A DNA stretch of 64,000 nt from Entonaema liquescens (taxonomy: Eukaryota > Ascomycota > Sordariomycetes > Xylariales > Xylariaceae): the NCBI GenBank assembly GCA_902805475.1, contig CADCSX010000025.1:1054001-1118000 (forward strand), in the 5' to 3' direction. A model generated the notes under the pieces. The model was given only the letters and a program-made list of their open reading frames with translations, made no database searches and was not told where the DNA came from. The translations under genes and the position numbers were made by a program. Positions 1 through 12,831 of the stretch are shown here, piece by piece (within the stretch, counting starts at the first letter, position 1; the number at the start of each line of letters is the position of its first letter).

Positions 1-2235
1 TCATTATATCTATCAGCTTAACTCGAGGCTGAAGAAAGCTAGCGGCAGGGCGCATATTACCTTGGGGGAAATCGTGCGATGCTAACTAAAATCTTAGACA
101 CTTAGCCTTCTTTCGTGGTCGTCGGTCCCGAGCGAACCAAGATCTTCCCTACCCTATGAGGAAAACTACCGCGGTGCTGATTGGTCGAAACCCGGGCTTG
201 GGTTACAGATCCCCTCCGAATCGAGAAACCCGCGACGCAAGGATGGGCGCAAAAGATCCCCTTAAGATTCCTTGATCCGGACCGTACAAGCATCATTCAT
301 TGGTCCTGGCCCCCTTGGGGGGGAAATCTACCGCGCGGATTAGCAGCCGCAGTCGGCTTGAAAGTTTCCCGTGAGTCGTTCGCGACTTCGCGACGGTGTT
401 TTATTCACCGCTCGCTACTCCGATTTTGCTATTTGGTTTTTCTTTGGAGTTGAGACATGTATGTGCGCTATTCACTGCACGATTCGGAACTAACTTACTT
501 GGCTATATATACGTGTATTCTTATGAATCAAATACTTTGGTTTTCTAGAAGATGACGTACTTGAATAAGTCGGGTTTAGAAGGATGCGTATATATATAGG
601 TAGGTATATTTCACTTAGAAGCGACTTTAAATAAGGGCACATTATTATTAGTTGTTGCCAACTCTCGGTGAAGGTAATTCAACATCATGTTTCTTTTTAG
701 CTTCTCGGGTACTTTTTCAAAACCTATTTTGATTACTTTACTCTCCATTCCTTCGCATAGTCATAAATAATTAGTCAAGTCGATTAAGGGACGGCACGGG
801 TTAGTTGCCTCGTGTTTACGAAGGTTTACCGAGCTTTATAATTTCGACAATGCGTCCACGCATAATAGAAAACTTCGTTATCCCATGATACGGTAAATCC
901 TTTAATAATATGACATGGTGAATGTCTTGATTATGCTTAAATTATGAGAATTGTTATTTTCGAATGCATTATAAGTTGTCACGGCGGTTGTTTAATATTA
1001 GAATCATTTAAGTTATAGCCCGTGTTGTCGTTATTTCTCTTATGTAGGCAGTTTATATTTCGAGGCAATTCAACTAAGCACGTACAAAACTCAACTCCAA
1101 TCTAAACTAGACTTTAAAGGAATTAATCAACTTTTCTATCAGAAGTCGTTCAACTCACCCTGTCCTAGCCTATTTGGTAAATATGTTCAAAATGAAAATC
1201 TTCAATTTTATCGCTTTCTATAACGTAACTATCCGACATTATGCGTAGTTAACTACAAATATTTATTTCTTTTATGTTAAAGTATAACTATTTGGTTATA
1301 TCGAGTTAGACAATTGTTTAATATATTGTTTTTCTGGTAGTTATTATGTTTTTCAACTTAGGTTTGCCACGGCTAAAGAATGTGACATTCACTTATAAAG
1401 CGGCTTAAGCTTTTGAAAGGCATTAGGTACCTGTTTCGAAGGGAGTGAAAGAGAAAAAAGGCTTATCATGTTAACAAGGACGCGTATGATTAGGTACCTA
1501 GTCGAAATACCTTTGATTGTGTCATGTTGAAAACGTTGTTACCTTTACTTAAGAAGCCAATGCAATTGTTCGGCACTCGCTTTATAGAGTAAATGAAAAG
1601 ACCATCGTCACAAAGTAATATGCCTACAGGTAAATTTACCTATATATAAGTACCTTTAATATATATATATTTGCCTATTCATTCATTGGGATACCTATTA
1701 TTGAAATTGTAACAAGTACAGAATCAGAGATAAGATAAAGTCTCAGCATCGGTGAGTATATCAAGGTACTTAGTACCTAGGTACATATATACACGTGTAG
1801 TGGTCAGTGCGTTGAAGGTAGGTACCTAGCATCTTAGGCTATCTCTCGTTAAAGTACCTAAGTACTTGGCCTGTTGTTTTCCTAGAAAACGCGTCTTTGA
1901 TCACAGATACATACATCATATATGTACTTGAGCAATTGGAGCAATTGGTGGGTACAATAGACAGGTACTTAGGTACTTTCAAACTTTACGTACCTTGTTT
2001 TTTGCGTACCCGCGCTGCGACCGATTGCCCATTCTCAATTCTGAACATTCCGTCTTCCTTCCCATTTACATCTATTTAATTCTCAAAAATCCAAACGACA
2101 AATTGCGTGGTGCATCAGCGATACCACTTTTCTACACTTCAATTAGCAGGTCGCTATTCACAGAATTGTTTATTATTTTACCGTTCCACCCGCGACGTCT
2201 CTCAATAACTATCGTCGCGTCGCGCATCTATCACG
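1..2235. other. Intergenic, no supportable gene
   Basis: I see no reading frame with a recognisable domain and no convincing tRNA or rRNA. Short open frames near 100-450 lie in the most GC-rich part but show no motif. From about 1470 to 1990 the DNA is AT-rich and carries many copies of the palindrome-like motif TAGGTACCTA and its half sites (for example near 1493, 1777, 1818 and 1855). The last few hundred bases before 2236 are presumably the promoter and 5' leader of the SAP-domain gene. Confidence 0.6.
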
Positions 2236-3109
2236 ATGTCGGACTACGCCTCCCTAAAGGTCCCAGAGCTGAAGAAGCTTCTTCAAGAGAAGTCGCTCCC
2301 TGTAACAGGTAACAAGGCCGACCTGATTGCTCGTCTACAAGATCACGACAAGTCCCAAAACTGTAAGTAATTATTCTGGTTTGAATATCCCCGAGTTTGT
2401 CGCAAGTCCGTCTTTGGCACGTATATGCTAATATTAAATAGCTGCTCCCGTTCGTGAAAACGAGGACGAGATTGATTACAGTGATGATGATGTCCCCACC
2501 ACGTCAAAGCCTACAGAGGCTGCGATAGCTGCCAAGCCCGCCGAACCAACGCCAGCTCCGGCCGAAGAGAAGCCCGCCGATGCTAGCGAGCCAGTGGAGA
2601 GTGCGCCAGACGCCGTTACTGCCACAGAAGAGCCGGTCGAAGGCGCGACTGAAGAAGCCGCTGCACCAGAAGCTCCGAAAGAAGATTTCTCTGCGCACCT
2701 CCCCGCATCCAATGCAGATGAAGAAGCACGCAAGCGTGCTGCGCGAGCTAAGCGATTTGGCGTGGTTGAAAATGACGAGGACAAGAAGAAAACGGAGCGC
2801 GCCGAGCGTTTCGGTGTAGACCAATCTGCTTTAGTGAAGGGACTCGACGAAGCGCTGCCTGAGAAGAGGCCGTCGAAGCGAGGCCGCGAAGGTGGCAATA
2901 CCGAAGGTGAACGAGGCGCAAAGAGACAAAACGCTGGTGGTCGACAAAGGGGCAAAGGCCGTTTTCGCCAGGGCGGGAGCGGTAGGCCGAGTAGTGGTCG
3001 GAAGGAAGGCAAACCGATTGGCGCAAAGGGGAAGCCTGGTATCCTCAATGACCCATCCGAAAAAGCGAAAGCTGAGGCGCGGGCAAAGCGCTTCGCCGGC
3101 GGTTCCTAA
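2236..3109 (+). CDS. SAP-domain RNA-binding protein, Tho1/CIP29 type
   Basis: Two exons, 2236-2362 and 2442-3109, encode about 264 residues. The 79 bp intron starts GTAAGT, has a TGCTAAT branch site and ends AG, and the phase is kept. Residues 1-40 form a SAP helix-extension-helix (MSDYASLKVPELKKLL, then GNKADLIARLQ), a nucleic-acid-binding fold. An acidic Glu/Ala/Pro-rich linker follows, then two AKRFGV/AERFGV repeats and a basic Arg/Gly-rich tail ending in a third AKRFAGGS copy. This SAP plus RFG-repeat layout is that of yeast Tho1 and human SARNP/CIP29, nuclear proteins that bind nascent mRNA and support TREX-linked export. The first ATG is chosen because the SAP domain starts at once. Function is by family; I see nothing odd in the gene. 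Confidence 0.88.
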
Positions 3110-4211
3110 GCGCATCAAGGCAGACGTATCATCGATCCGATAGAATAGATCAAAGTCGACTCGACCAGTGCGTTTCAGAGAGACCTACCTTGAGGAGATT
3201 GCTATGTCGCTTCCTTTTCATATTACTACATAGGCAAGGTACCATCTTACGCCGCTACTATTCACGATTGTTTTCGGTTGCCGCTGTACACTAGTTCGTC
3301 TACTTCGTTGGGCTATCGCGAATAATAACCTCACGACATCTCTTATTTTCAGGATTACGCATAATTATATCGTGAAATACTGCGCCGTCCTTCCTGTGCC
3401 GTTGAGTAGGCGGATAGCGGTAGATAAAGCCTCGAAGTCAGATGCGTTTCATTAAATAAGCGATTCGCGTAAACGAATATCAGTCCGTAGAGTGAGCCCG
3501 TCAAGATAAACGCCTTGTGAACGGAGCGCATATCGCCCCTTACTATCGGGCACGGCTGGATTGCGCTAGGTTCCTCCATAGATTTAACATTTAATTACCC
3601 AACTTCTCTTAAACCAATTCCCCCTTTGTGATCGAATGAAATATAAATGTTGCACACACACTAGTACTGCTGACTCTTCAGATATCTAGGTATTTGGCCT
3701 AAATTATCAATGACGGAACGAAGAAATTTTCCCAAAGATAATGTTAATGGCAAATTTCTAAAAATACCTTTCGCAAAATATTAACCAATAATAAACATAT
3801 CAACAAATAATTTCATTTTATATACCTAATTAAATGTGACTTGCTGGTTTTTGGGATATAAAATGTGGTATACACAATTACATGCTTACATGTATTATTT
3901 ACAAATGCAACTGATGTTTCTGTACTATTCTGTGTTATCTCTATCACTAACATCTACACCTCCTTTATACTACTCGAATCGACGTTGTGGCATATAACTA
4001 ACAAAGAGTGCCTAGTTGTATTACCGGATCCATACTTCTTTGTCCCTATTCAAACGTTTCCGTAGTTGTTGCTTCGATATTAATGTCTAATATAATTCTA
4101 CAATGAGAACAATGATTATAGAAGGTCTACATTATTTTGGAGGCTAACATAATTTCACCGATCATAGTACTTTAAACATAGCTTTGGATTAAGAACTAAG
4201 CTAGAGTCACG
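3110..4211. other. Intergenic
   Basis: AT-rich spacer between two plus-strand genes. A 74-codon minus-strand frame at 3355-3579 has no motif and no matching neighbour exon, so I do not call it. Nothing else recognised. Confidence 0.6.
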
Positions 4212-4939
4212 ATGCCAATCAATGTACCAACTCAGCCGGACGTGGTGCGTTTCAAGCATTACCGACCCGATCATTCTTTCCCGAGAAAGAAAGACCGGGT
4301 GGGAGTTTTAATCTATCTGGAGGATATTCCTACAAATGAACAAAACCAATTCGGAAGTCTTAGCGACAGGCTAAGAGGACGTGACATTCTCGAGTACGTA
4401 GACGGATCACCAATTGGACTTGAATACGGGGAAGGAGGCATTACGACGAACATTTTCGGCAACCGGAACGCTAAAAATTACTAGATGACTTCAACTCGGT
4501 CGTTAGTTATTCATACCGCAATGACGCGTGGCCCATGGTGATGTTGAGAGATGCCTTTGGTGCAGAGAGTACAGCAGGACTGGGCCCAAGGGATGTGTTG
4601 GACCAGGCTATTAAATGGTCCCGGAAGTATTTTCTGATCCGAAATCGAAACTTAAACCATGCAATGGGTTCCAATCTAAATACAACTCTAGACGGGAGCA
4701 ATAGACAAAAAAATGAAGCAAGAACAAGTATTGCCAACCAAGAAGTTCACGACTCTTGCATCGAAAAGGATATACTATGGGTTAGTGTAAAGCATATTTC
4801 TTTTGATATAAAAGAAGGAGAAAACAGCCGTGTTTATACACGCTCATATTTTACACACATGTATCGTCTTACATGGCAGGAAGCTGTCAGTATTGGTATG
4901 TTGGTCTGCTCCGTATACAATATGAAGCTAACGGAGTAA
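4212..4939 (+). pseudogene. Unrecognised protein gene split by a one-base slip in an A-run
   Basis: An open frame from the ATG at 4212 runs to a stop at 4482-4484. A second frame, offset by one base, continues directly through 4535-4939 without an in-frame stop between. The switch falls in a five-A run at 4473-4477. Adding one A would join NRNAKK to LLDDFNSVVSYSYRND and give about 242 residues. I do not recognise the family. The N-terminal half is hydrophilic with DRVGVLIYLEDI and RGRDILEYVDG stretches; the C-terminal half contains GLGPRDVLDQAIKWSRKYF. The 3' end is uncertain because an intron could begin near 4780. Either a consensus error or a young pseudogene; several other genes here carry the same kind of lesion, which favours error. 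Confidence 0.45.
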
Positions 4940-5442
4940 CATAGTAAGGATAGCAAAGGAGAAAAATAATCAGGGGAATAAAACAAGGCGGGCTGTTATT
5001 TTCTCGTGGATCGTGTATTTCATCAATAGATATACAGACTGGAGAAAGACAATTACTTCGGCATACGCTAGACTGCATAGGCCTAATAGGGGGAAGGAGA
5101 GAGCTTGGCAGGCCTCGCGTTGGGAAGCCATTGGTGGTCGGGATATTGAGGGTATGTATAAATGTGCCCATACTTTGAACTTCTATTATTCCTCTAACGA
5201 TCATTACCTAACGATCTGCAGCTATTGACTTTGTGATGCCAATAGCTAACTCTTAGTAGTAAGTAGTATAGTTTAAACACTCGTCTCACTCACTATCGCG
5301 AATACTTCTTCCTGCGGCCCGTAGAGAGGAAAGATAATAAGCTAATAAGACGATTCCGGCGCAAAAGCAACGATTCGAGACTTTCATCAACCGGGTTCTC
5401 ATTGCGACCAGGTTCATCCAGGCTCAACAAGCTCCACCCGAC
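4940..5442. other. Intergenic, possible upstream exon of the next gene
   Basis: No secure feature. The bases from about 5341 to 5442 are open in the same frame as the gene starting at 5443 and read like coding sequence (QRFETFINRVLIATRF). That gene may therefore begin further upstream, with an intron ending around 5358. Confidence 0.4.
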
Positions 5443-6072
5443 ATGTTGCTCGGGGAAATCCACAGTAACGCGACCCGGGTTCTGCAAATGGCACGGAATT
5501 CTCACCGAGAGATGCTCGGGGAGATAGGATTTCTTTTGCAGGGCGCGGCCGAGACGAGATCGGACGAAGTATTTGTTAACGATACTAGCACGGACTGGAC
5601 TATCATCGGGCGCAATTACCACATGCCCGAGCACGTACCGACTGTAGATAACATTCCAGCAAGGACCAGTTTGCCAATACCACACAACAGCCCCGTAACA
5701 ATACTCTACCACCTAGCACCCACGCTGATGGCCAACGAACCTCGACCGCGCGAACCTGAGGGACAAGCGGGGGCGGCACTAGTCGAGGAACTGTCGGACG
5801 ATGACGAATCATTCTCGGACGAAGACTACTACGACGACGACAACGCGGGATACGAACCGCCCTACCCCGGCGAGACCTACGACGGATATCCGAGCACGCA
5901 GAGGCCGCACGGAGCCAAGGTCACACGCACGCGCTTGACTACCTCCGCCCTGCTAAGGAACGCGCTCCGGCGCGCCGGATCCCTGAAGCGCCCGGCCAGG
6001 ACGCCGCTGCGTGACGTACTGAACGGCCGAGTCTCGAAGAGGCGACAGCTGTTGGGACGCGACTGGATCTGA
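5443..6072 (+). CDS. Unrecognised acidic-then-basic protein
   Basis: This open frame of 209 codons has no recognised domain. The first 90 residues are mixed. Residues about 115-145 are strongly acidic (ELSDDDESFSDEDYYDDD), and the last 55 are Arg/Lys-rich and end in RRQLLGRDWI. Such a charge-segregated layout is common in nuclear or chromatin-associated proteins, but that is only a guess. G+C is clearly higher than in the flanking spacers, which supports coding. The start is uncertain because the frame stays open upstream for about 34 codons, so a 5' exon may be missing. Long shadow frames on the minus strand have no motif. Confidence 0.45.
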   Translation: MLLGEIHSNATRVLQMARNSHREMLGEIGFLLQGAAETRSDEVFVNDTSTDWTIIGRNYHMPEHVPTVDNIPARTSLPIPHNSPVTILYHLAPTLMANEPRPREPEGQAGAALVEELSDDDESFSDEDYYDDDNAGYEPPYPGETYDGYPSTQRPHGAKVTRTRLTTSALLRNALRRAGSLKRPARTPLRDVLNGRVSKRRQLLGRDWI

Positions 6073-7044
6073 GAGGCCTCTCCAGAAGTTGTAACCTTTT
6101 CCAAGAAAGGGGTAGGTCTCCCCCTTTTCCCGCTCACTGCGGCTTTATCACCTGGGCAGTATAACTAACAGGGTACCTGAGGTATGCATTGGGATATATA
6201 TGTATTTGAGAGCATTGTCGAGGTGACGGATTTCCTAGATGCGGTTTTGGTTTTACTTTCGTTTCTTTATCCTTGGTTTGGTCTGGTTTGGTTTGGTTAA
6301 TTTCCTTGCGTACTTTCAAAAACGACAAAATCTCAAAAACAGGAAGAAAAGGGGGGTGGGGGTTTAATTGGAGTTACTCTGGATTTGTTAATGCTGTCTA
6401 TCTATAAGATCTACTCAAGCGGTACTGGGATGGAATGGACACGGATCGCCCTCTTCGACTGGGTATACGAAGTTGAGCTGAGAATACGACGGGAGAAGTG
6501 GGAGGACGGATACAAACCCCATTCCTTTGTGCTGCTCTTAGAGTGGCTTATTAGTCAGAATTGTATAATATGTTTTCGGTACGGATTGTTTAGTTAGATC
6601 TATTTCATTTTTCCTCTTTGGTCTACATATTTCCAGATTTAACTACTCGCTGATTATCGTGTTAAGATATGACTGTGTTACCAGGTTAGTTACTAGAATT
6701 AGAAAGACAAGAGTTCTTGTGGTTAGAGTATCCGCTTGCATATTTGCCAATTGTCATTAGAAGCTCCCTGGAGAATTGGGTTGCTCTTGGCCAAGGAATA
6801 TAAACTGATCTACGCACTTCATTAAAAGGCGGTGGGCGCAAGAGTTTCCATCCAATTCGCCCGTATCTAGAGAGTGGGAAAATTTACAACTTCACATGAT
6901 TTATGGGTCTTGGACAAGACCGAAGGAAATAAATCTTGAGATTAATTCATAATAAATAAGAATGGATGAAATATTTAATCATGTTGACTATCACATCTAT
7001 CTATCAGGTGGTATAATAGAAAAGCGAGTCTACTCTGATCGATC
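6073..7044. other. Intergenic
   Basis: Low-complexity TTTGGTTTGG-like stretches occur around 6245-6300 and a G-run near 6352. A 70-codon frame at 6385-6597 shows no domain. No RNA gene recognised. Confidence 0.6.
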
Positions 7045-7656
7045 ATGCCCGCCGACTTCGAGAAACAGAGTTACTGGCGCGAGAGATTTTCGTCCGAGAC
7101 ATCTTTTGAATGGCTAACCTCGTCAGAATCTTTCATGTCTATCATAGAGCCTTACCTCTCAACACCCTCGATTACTTACGAGGACTCACCTCGAATCCTC
7201 CACTTAGGCTCAGGCACGAGTGACCTGCAAAACTACTTTCGTTCGAGAGGTTACTTAGACGTTACGAACGTCGACTACGAACCTTTAGCTATTGAGCGTG
7301 GGCGTCAGCTAGAGCAAGCCGCCTTTGGCGACGTGAGAATGAAGTATATGGTCGCAGACGCAACCCAGCTCAGCTGTGACTTATCTCGGAATCAGAGATT
7401 CGACATAGTGGTGGACAAAAGCACCGTCGACGCAGTTTCCTGCGGCGGGATCACGGCTCTCTCAAGGATGGCTTCCGGTGTGAGGCGATACCTCGCTGAT
7501 AGCGGAGTATGGATTTCCCTTAGCTATTCTTCAGCTCGCTTCGATATTGAGCAGCTTCCATTCGGCGTCGAAGTCATAGCGAAGATCCCAACACCTAAAC
7601 TTAAGGAGAATGACCCCGAAGTATGCCACCATTGCTACCTGCTTCGGCCTAAATGA
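7045..7656 (+). CDS. SAM-dependent methyltransferase, METTL13/EEF1AKMT-like
   Basis: This is a single exon of 203 residues. Residues about 8-30 carry the YWRERF...FEWL opening seen in METTL13/METTL12-type enzymes. Motif I is ILHLGSGTSDL (about 51-61), with the acidic motif II in VTNVDYEP (about 74-81) and the motif III/IV region in VVDKSTVDAV (about 124-133). The last equals the IDKGT(L)DA block that marks this group. These enzymes transfer a methyl group from S-adenosylmethionine, often to lysines of translation elongation factor 1A; the substrate here is not shown by the sequence. The length matches the compact fungal members. The ATG directly precedes the conserved N-terminus. The reading frame is intact. 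Confidence 0.82.
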   Translation: MPADFEKQSYWRERFSSETSFEWLTSSESFMSIIEPYLSTPSITYEDSPRILHLGSGTSDLQNYFRSRGYLDVTNVDYEPLAIERGRQLEQAAFGDVRMKYMVADATQLSCDLSRNQRFDIVVDKSTVDAVSCGGITALSRMASGVRRYLADSGVWISLSYSSARFDIEQLPFGVEVIAKIPTPKLKENDPEVCHHCYLLRPK

Positions 7657-8514
7657 ATTAAAAATGGATATATATATATATATGTATATATATAATGCCC
7701 CTAAAATGTTAATAGTCACAGAGGTATGAATGGAGGAGATTGTACGTATTATTGACTTGTCATGCTTTGGTATTGTTTAGAATTGTGTGACACAAATTAC
7801 GTGTCAAACGGGAAAGACGAAAGCGAAGCTTTATCTGTGAGAGACGGGGGGACAAGATTCGTGTCGACTTACATAATAATAGAGTACGTACCTAACAGCC
7901 CAACTGCCAGTACTACATTATGTAATGTGCCGCACTGCCGCTGTGGAGAAAATGACATGGGAGCTAAGCTGTTAAAGCCCGGAGCTTTTTCAGGCACCTT
8001 AAACTCGCTTGGCTCTAGCTGCGTCACCTAAACCCCACTACGAACGGTAACGAACGGTAAGAGCTGGGGTAATATTGGTGTATTTGAAGTACCTATTTTG
8101 GTGTAAAATCGTTAAAACGATGAAAAGCGATGACCTCATACAACTGCAACGATCCAACTCTCCAACTTGCCGCATATCCAATGGGCACATCCCAAGACAC
8201 CGTTTGCGCCTCTTTAACTGATGATGCAAGTAAAAAAACATGATTCCTCGTCTTTTATTGTATCACTGACTGTGGTATCTCGTATTTGGCATGATTATTA
8301 TTATTATATTTTATATCTTAACAGAATTAAAGCTCTTCTTAAATCCTTGAAATGGCCACATTTGCATTATTAAATATATTTCTTCGATCCTCTTCCGATG
8401 CTTGCTTCTTACCACATTAACCTACATTAACGTACTCTAAAGCACTTCCTATCATCTACCAATAACTCTTATTACTCTTCATGAATAAATATTTAAGGTT
8501 CATATAAACATAAT
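7657..8514. other. Intergenic with a TA microsatellite
   Basis: A TA-repeat of roughly 30 bases lies just after the methyltransferase stop (about 7665-7695). A near-perfect doublet of CGAACGGTAA is at 8041-8060. No gene recognised. Confidence 0.55.
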
Positions 8515-11500
8515 ATGGCAGATTTCGACCAAGATGCGTCGGGAAGAGAGTACGGCAAACCTCACGACGCCAAACATCCAATCCCTACCGTACAGGGTTA
8601 CAGGCAGCATAGAAAGGAATTAGCAGGGCAGGTAGAGGACGAGGAAGAAGCGCAACAAGGACCAGAGGATGTTTCGAAGCCTAAGAGAGCGTTCGAGTCC
8701 GCGAAAGCCGTCATTCAAGGCGAAGATCCCCGAAACCTCGACATGATCCATATCCATCTACGAACCGCAATTATGCTAGCAGTGTTCCCTATGCTCCCGA
8801 AGAAGAAGGTAACCAATCTCAAGAGACACAACAAAACTCTGCCAATGATGCCGGAGGACAAGAGGAACCTGATGAGCATCGGGAAGGTGGCGAAAAGAAA
8901 CAAGGCGAGCAAGAGAAGTCGGCAACAGAAGCTGTAGCAAGCGCTGTTGACCCGAAGGAAAAGCGAAAGGCGATGAAGAAGACTAAAAGACATGGTGGAG
9001 GGCGTGAAGTTACCGATCCCGTCACCCACTTACCGATTGTCATACACGATCAGACTGAGAAGGATCTCAGCTCTGCGCCTCACAATATTCCGGCGCCGGG
9101 ACTACATCACTATACTGCCACTGGGCTTCAGGGTGCCTCTAAGTCGGACCAAGAGCTGACATCCGAGCGCGACAAGTTGCAGCATACCCACAATGGGATG
9201 CAGAGAGTATTCCCGCCTCCAAGTTTTGAGAGCACAAAACAAGGGCTTGCTGTAGTTTACCAACAGGCGGTATATGCTGGCTTAGGTATCATAGGCACTC
9301 TGGCTGTTGTTCTCCTCCTTGTCCCAACGGTTATTATTGGACCGGGTTGGTCTGTCCTACTCAGCACTATCATCTTTGTTCTACTAGGAGGAGCGACTGT
9401 TGTTGGTATGGGACAGTGGACAAGTAAGAAAGCCGGTGAGGTATTCGAAGACGAGACTTGGGAGGCTGCGCGGCGTGAGGAGCAGGCTATCCTAAGCAAC
9501 GATGAAGAGCTCCCCGAATCAGCTCAGTGGCTGAATAGCTTACTCTCCTCTATCTGGCCGCTTGTTAACCCGGATCTCTTCGCTTCTCTCGTAGATCAGA
9601 TAGAGGATATCATGCAGGCTTCCCTCCCCAAGGTTATCAAGATGGTCAGTGTAGATGATATGGGACAGGGCAGCGAGTCTATTCGGATATTGGGTGTGCG
9701 GTGGTTACCAACTGGCGCAGCTAGCCAGACAGTTGGCCGCGATAACCAGCTTGAAGGAGACGACAAAGGGGCCGGGAGCGATCGAACAGACCCACAAAAT
9801 CCCCAAGGAAGTGCCAATAAACAAGAAAATGGTGTTGAAGGGACTTCGGATGAAGGAAAGGGTAAAGATCCGAAGCAAGAAGAGCAGGAACAGGCGGCCG
9901 TGAGAGAGGGCATGGAGGCGGAAGAAGGCGATTTTGTGAATATGGAGCTTGCGCTCGCCTACCGTGGCCGCTCCTCCGGCAAATCAGTGAAGGCCAAGGC
10001 TAAGAATGCTCATCTTTACCTGAAATTTTATCTTCCTGGAGAAGTCGCCATCCCCGTATGGGTCGAGCTCAAGGGCCTTGTTATGACTATACGGCTCCGA
10101 CTTCAACTGACTCCGGATCCGCCCTTTATATCTTTATGTACTTTGACTTTCCTCGGACAGCCAAGGGCCAGCATTTCGTGTGTTCCTCTTTCGAAGCATA
10201 GCTTCAGCCTGACGGATGTCCCGTTAATATCCTCTTTCGTTAACTCCGCAATTGATGCTGCTCTCGCGGAATATGTAGCTCCGAAGAGCTTGACTTTGAA
10301 CCTCAAGGACATGCTTGTAGGAGAGGACTTTAAGAAAGATACGACTAGCTTAGGTGTCGTCTGGATATTTATTAAGCAAGCACGCGGCTTCAAACAGGGC
10401 GATGGCGGGGTTGGACCTATGCACGGCTCGAGCGACTCGTACGTTAGCGTATCGTGGGGTAAATTCGGCAAACCGGTTGCTTCGACCCGCATCATTACAG
10501 GTGACGATGAACCGAATTGGCATGAATGGGCGAGCATTCTGGTGACTCCGGAGGAGGTGAATGCGGAGGAAAAACTGAGACTTCAGCTATGGGATTCGGA
10601 TAAGTGGTCGGCGGACGACGACCTAGGCCGTGTAGAGGTCGATCTTAAGTCCCTTATGAAAAACCCAAATAAATTCCAAGACCGGGAGGACAGGTTTGCT
10701 GGTCAAGACCCCGACGAGACGATGCCAGGGTCGTTAATATGGTCTGTCGGATATTTCTCAAAGATGAGGATTACGTCTAGAGAACTTGAACAGCAAACTA
10801 TCAACGAAGAAATAAGGACTCACGATCAGCTTAAGCAGCACGTTTCGCAGTTGTCCGAGCACAAACTCCGAGAGGCTGGCAAGCCCTCAGATGACGACGA
10901 AGTAAAGCAGCAGAAGGCCCAAGACTATAGAGAACTTGAAGAGACCATGATTATCTCAGCCCCGCCATCTGTCGACTCTGTCTCGGGCATTCTTAGTGTC
11001 CAGATCCATAATATCACGGGACTGGAAGTGCAGAAGCTTCAAAAGAAGGATAAAGGAGACGACGGTGATGATGAGGACGAAGCTGAGGAAAATGACGACA
11101 TGCCTGATAGCTACTGTACTATCATATTCAATCACAAAAAGGTATACAGGACAAGAACAAAGCCTAAGAATTCGAAGCCATTCTTCAATGCTGGAACCGA
11201 GCGATTTGTTCGAGATTGGAGGGATAGCGAGGTTATCATCAGTGTACGAGACTCTCGAGAGCGGGAAGACGACCCGCTGATAGGGATTGTCTATCTTCCC
11301 CTTGCGAAGGTCTTTGCGAAGAGAAGCCAGGTGATGGAAAATTACCCATGTAAGTTGAGCTCGAATAGTGATTCTTTTGCTTTTCGGCATTTACCGCATA
11401 GGAATTCCATATCACCAAAATATTCAATCCTCACGTTATGTCACGTTTCTACAAATAGATACTAATTCATGCGATTATAGTGGTTGGAGGCATTGGATAC

Positions 11501-12593
11501 GGCCGAGCTCGTATTAGCATGGTTTGGCGAAGCGTGGAGCTCAAGCTGCCACCAAACCTCAGAGGATGGGATTATGGAACCTTGGAGATCCGCGGAGCTA
11601 TTCAGGCAAAAAATGATCTACCTCGGTCGCTAACAGAGCATCGCATCAAGATACGTACAAACTTGGGACATGCAAAGATGTATCCTAAAAATGGCCAGTG
11701 GGTGTCTAAGGGTGCAGAGGAACACGAGGCTGTGTTCTTGGCAGTCCGAAAGCGATATGCTTCGGCCGTGGTGATCGAATTCCGCGAGTCCGTGCTTGGA
11801 CCTGACAAAACAGCCGCATTTGCGATATTGTGGCTGCACGAGGTCGCCGATGAGGAAAGCGAAACTAAAACCTTAAGGGTGTGGAAAGGATCGAAGGATG
11901 GCCTTCGCAAAGCCCAGTCATGCTGTGACTATAACGGTATGGGTGATGGCGAACAACCCCTAGGTGAAGTTGAGCTATCACTAAAGTTCTGGCGCGGTCT
12001 ATCTGGCTATCACAAGAGCTACGCTTCGCAGGCCAAGAATAATGATCTGCGGAATGTCATGGAATGTTTAGATACGATCACAGACGAAAAGCTTGATGAT
12101 GATGAGGATGAGGATGAACCTGGAAACGCGGGCGATATGGCGGGTGATGATGATGACTCGGACGATGAGACCCGCAGAAAAAGCTCCGTGTCCATACCAA
12201 CGATGATTCGTCGCGGTCTAGTTCCGACGACGAGGGCGGAGGTGTCGGATCCGGGACGTCGAGTTCTTCTCACCTATCCTTATCTAACATCAAGAAAGTC
12301 AAAAAGTTAAGGACATTTTCCGCAATCCTGTAGATGGAGTCAGCGAAGCAACTACATCGATGCTGGCGCCGGGACATAACAGTCCAGACGACGGATCCAG
12401 AGGTATCCGAAACCAGCTTCGCGACTACAAAGACCATCACAAACAGCTTCACCGCAAACATCGTGGAATTATGCAGTGGAGGCCAGCAAGAGAGGCTAAC
12501 CACGTTGGGGAGAAGCTTAGTAGACTCAAAGGAAATATCAGCGGAATATTCCAGCATGGAGATAAAGACACCGGTGTTGAAACCGAGGTATGA
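8515..12593 (+). CDS. SMP/C2-domain membrane-contact protein, MUG190/tricalbin type, with three apparent frameshifts
   Basis: This is a large plus-strand gene of about 1,310 residues. Exon 1 is 8515-11349 and exon 2 is 11481-12593; the intron (GTAAGT...ATAG) keeps phase. After a disordered N-terminus, two hydrophobic segments at about 9270-9420 form a hairpin (LGIIGTLAVVLLLVPTVII, then a second helix). An SMP lipid-transfer domain follows (about 9500-10310). A first C2 domain is at about 10340-10650 (SDSYVSVSWGKFGKPVASTR) and a second at about 10980-11320. The C-terminus reads NHVGEKLSRLKGNISGIFQH. The family is an ER membrane protein that tethers ER to plasma membrane and moves lipids. The frame slips three times, at a C-run (8728-8731) and two A-runs (12178-12182, 12301-12305). 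Each is fixed by one added base, and no other stop interrupts the domains, so sequence error is likelier than decay. Confidence 0.82.
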
Positions 12594-12810
12594 GAACATA
12601 TGTATCATTGCCTGAATGAAGACTAGATTCCGCGCGTCGAATCCCGCGGTCCGCGGATAGATTTGTGTGTGGGGTCGCGGAATTAACAAAGGGGTTAGAT
12701 TACAAATGAGAAATGAGTTTGAAGAGTGGTAATGACCGTAATTCCGGACGAAGTTATACTATGTACTACACCAATGATAGTTAGGTAATAGTTATTTATT
12801 TACCTGGCCC

Positions 12811-12831
12811 TTTTTTTTTTTTTTTTTTTTT
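12811..12831. repeat. Poly-T tract of 21
   Basis: An uninterrupted run of 21 T downstream of the MUG190-like gene. It could be the A-tail relic of a LINE or processed insertion on the minus strand, but no element body or target duplication is evident. A plain homopolymer is the simpler reading. Confidence 0.8.

Noticed and set aside
102..453. Overlapping frames on both strands near the left edge
   Set aside because: No domain, no splice partner, and the two strands are equally open, so composition rather than coding explains them.
12811..12831. Poly-T as the tail of a LINE insertion
   Set aside because: No element body, reverse-transcriptase remnant or target duplication nearby.
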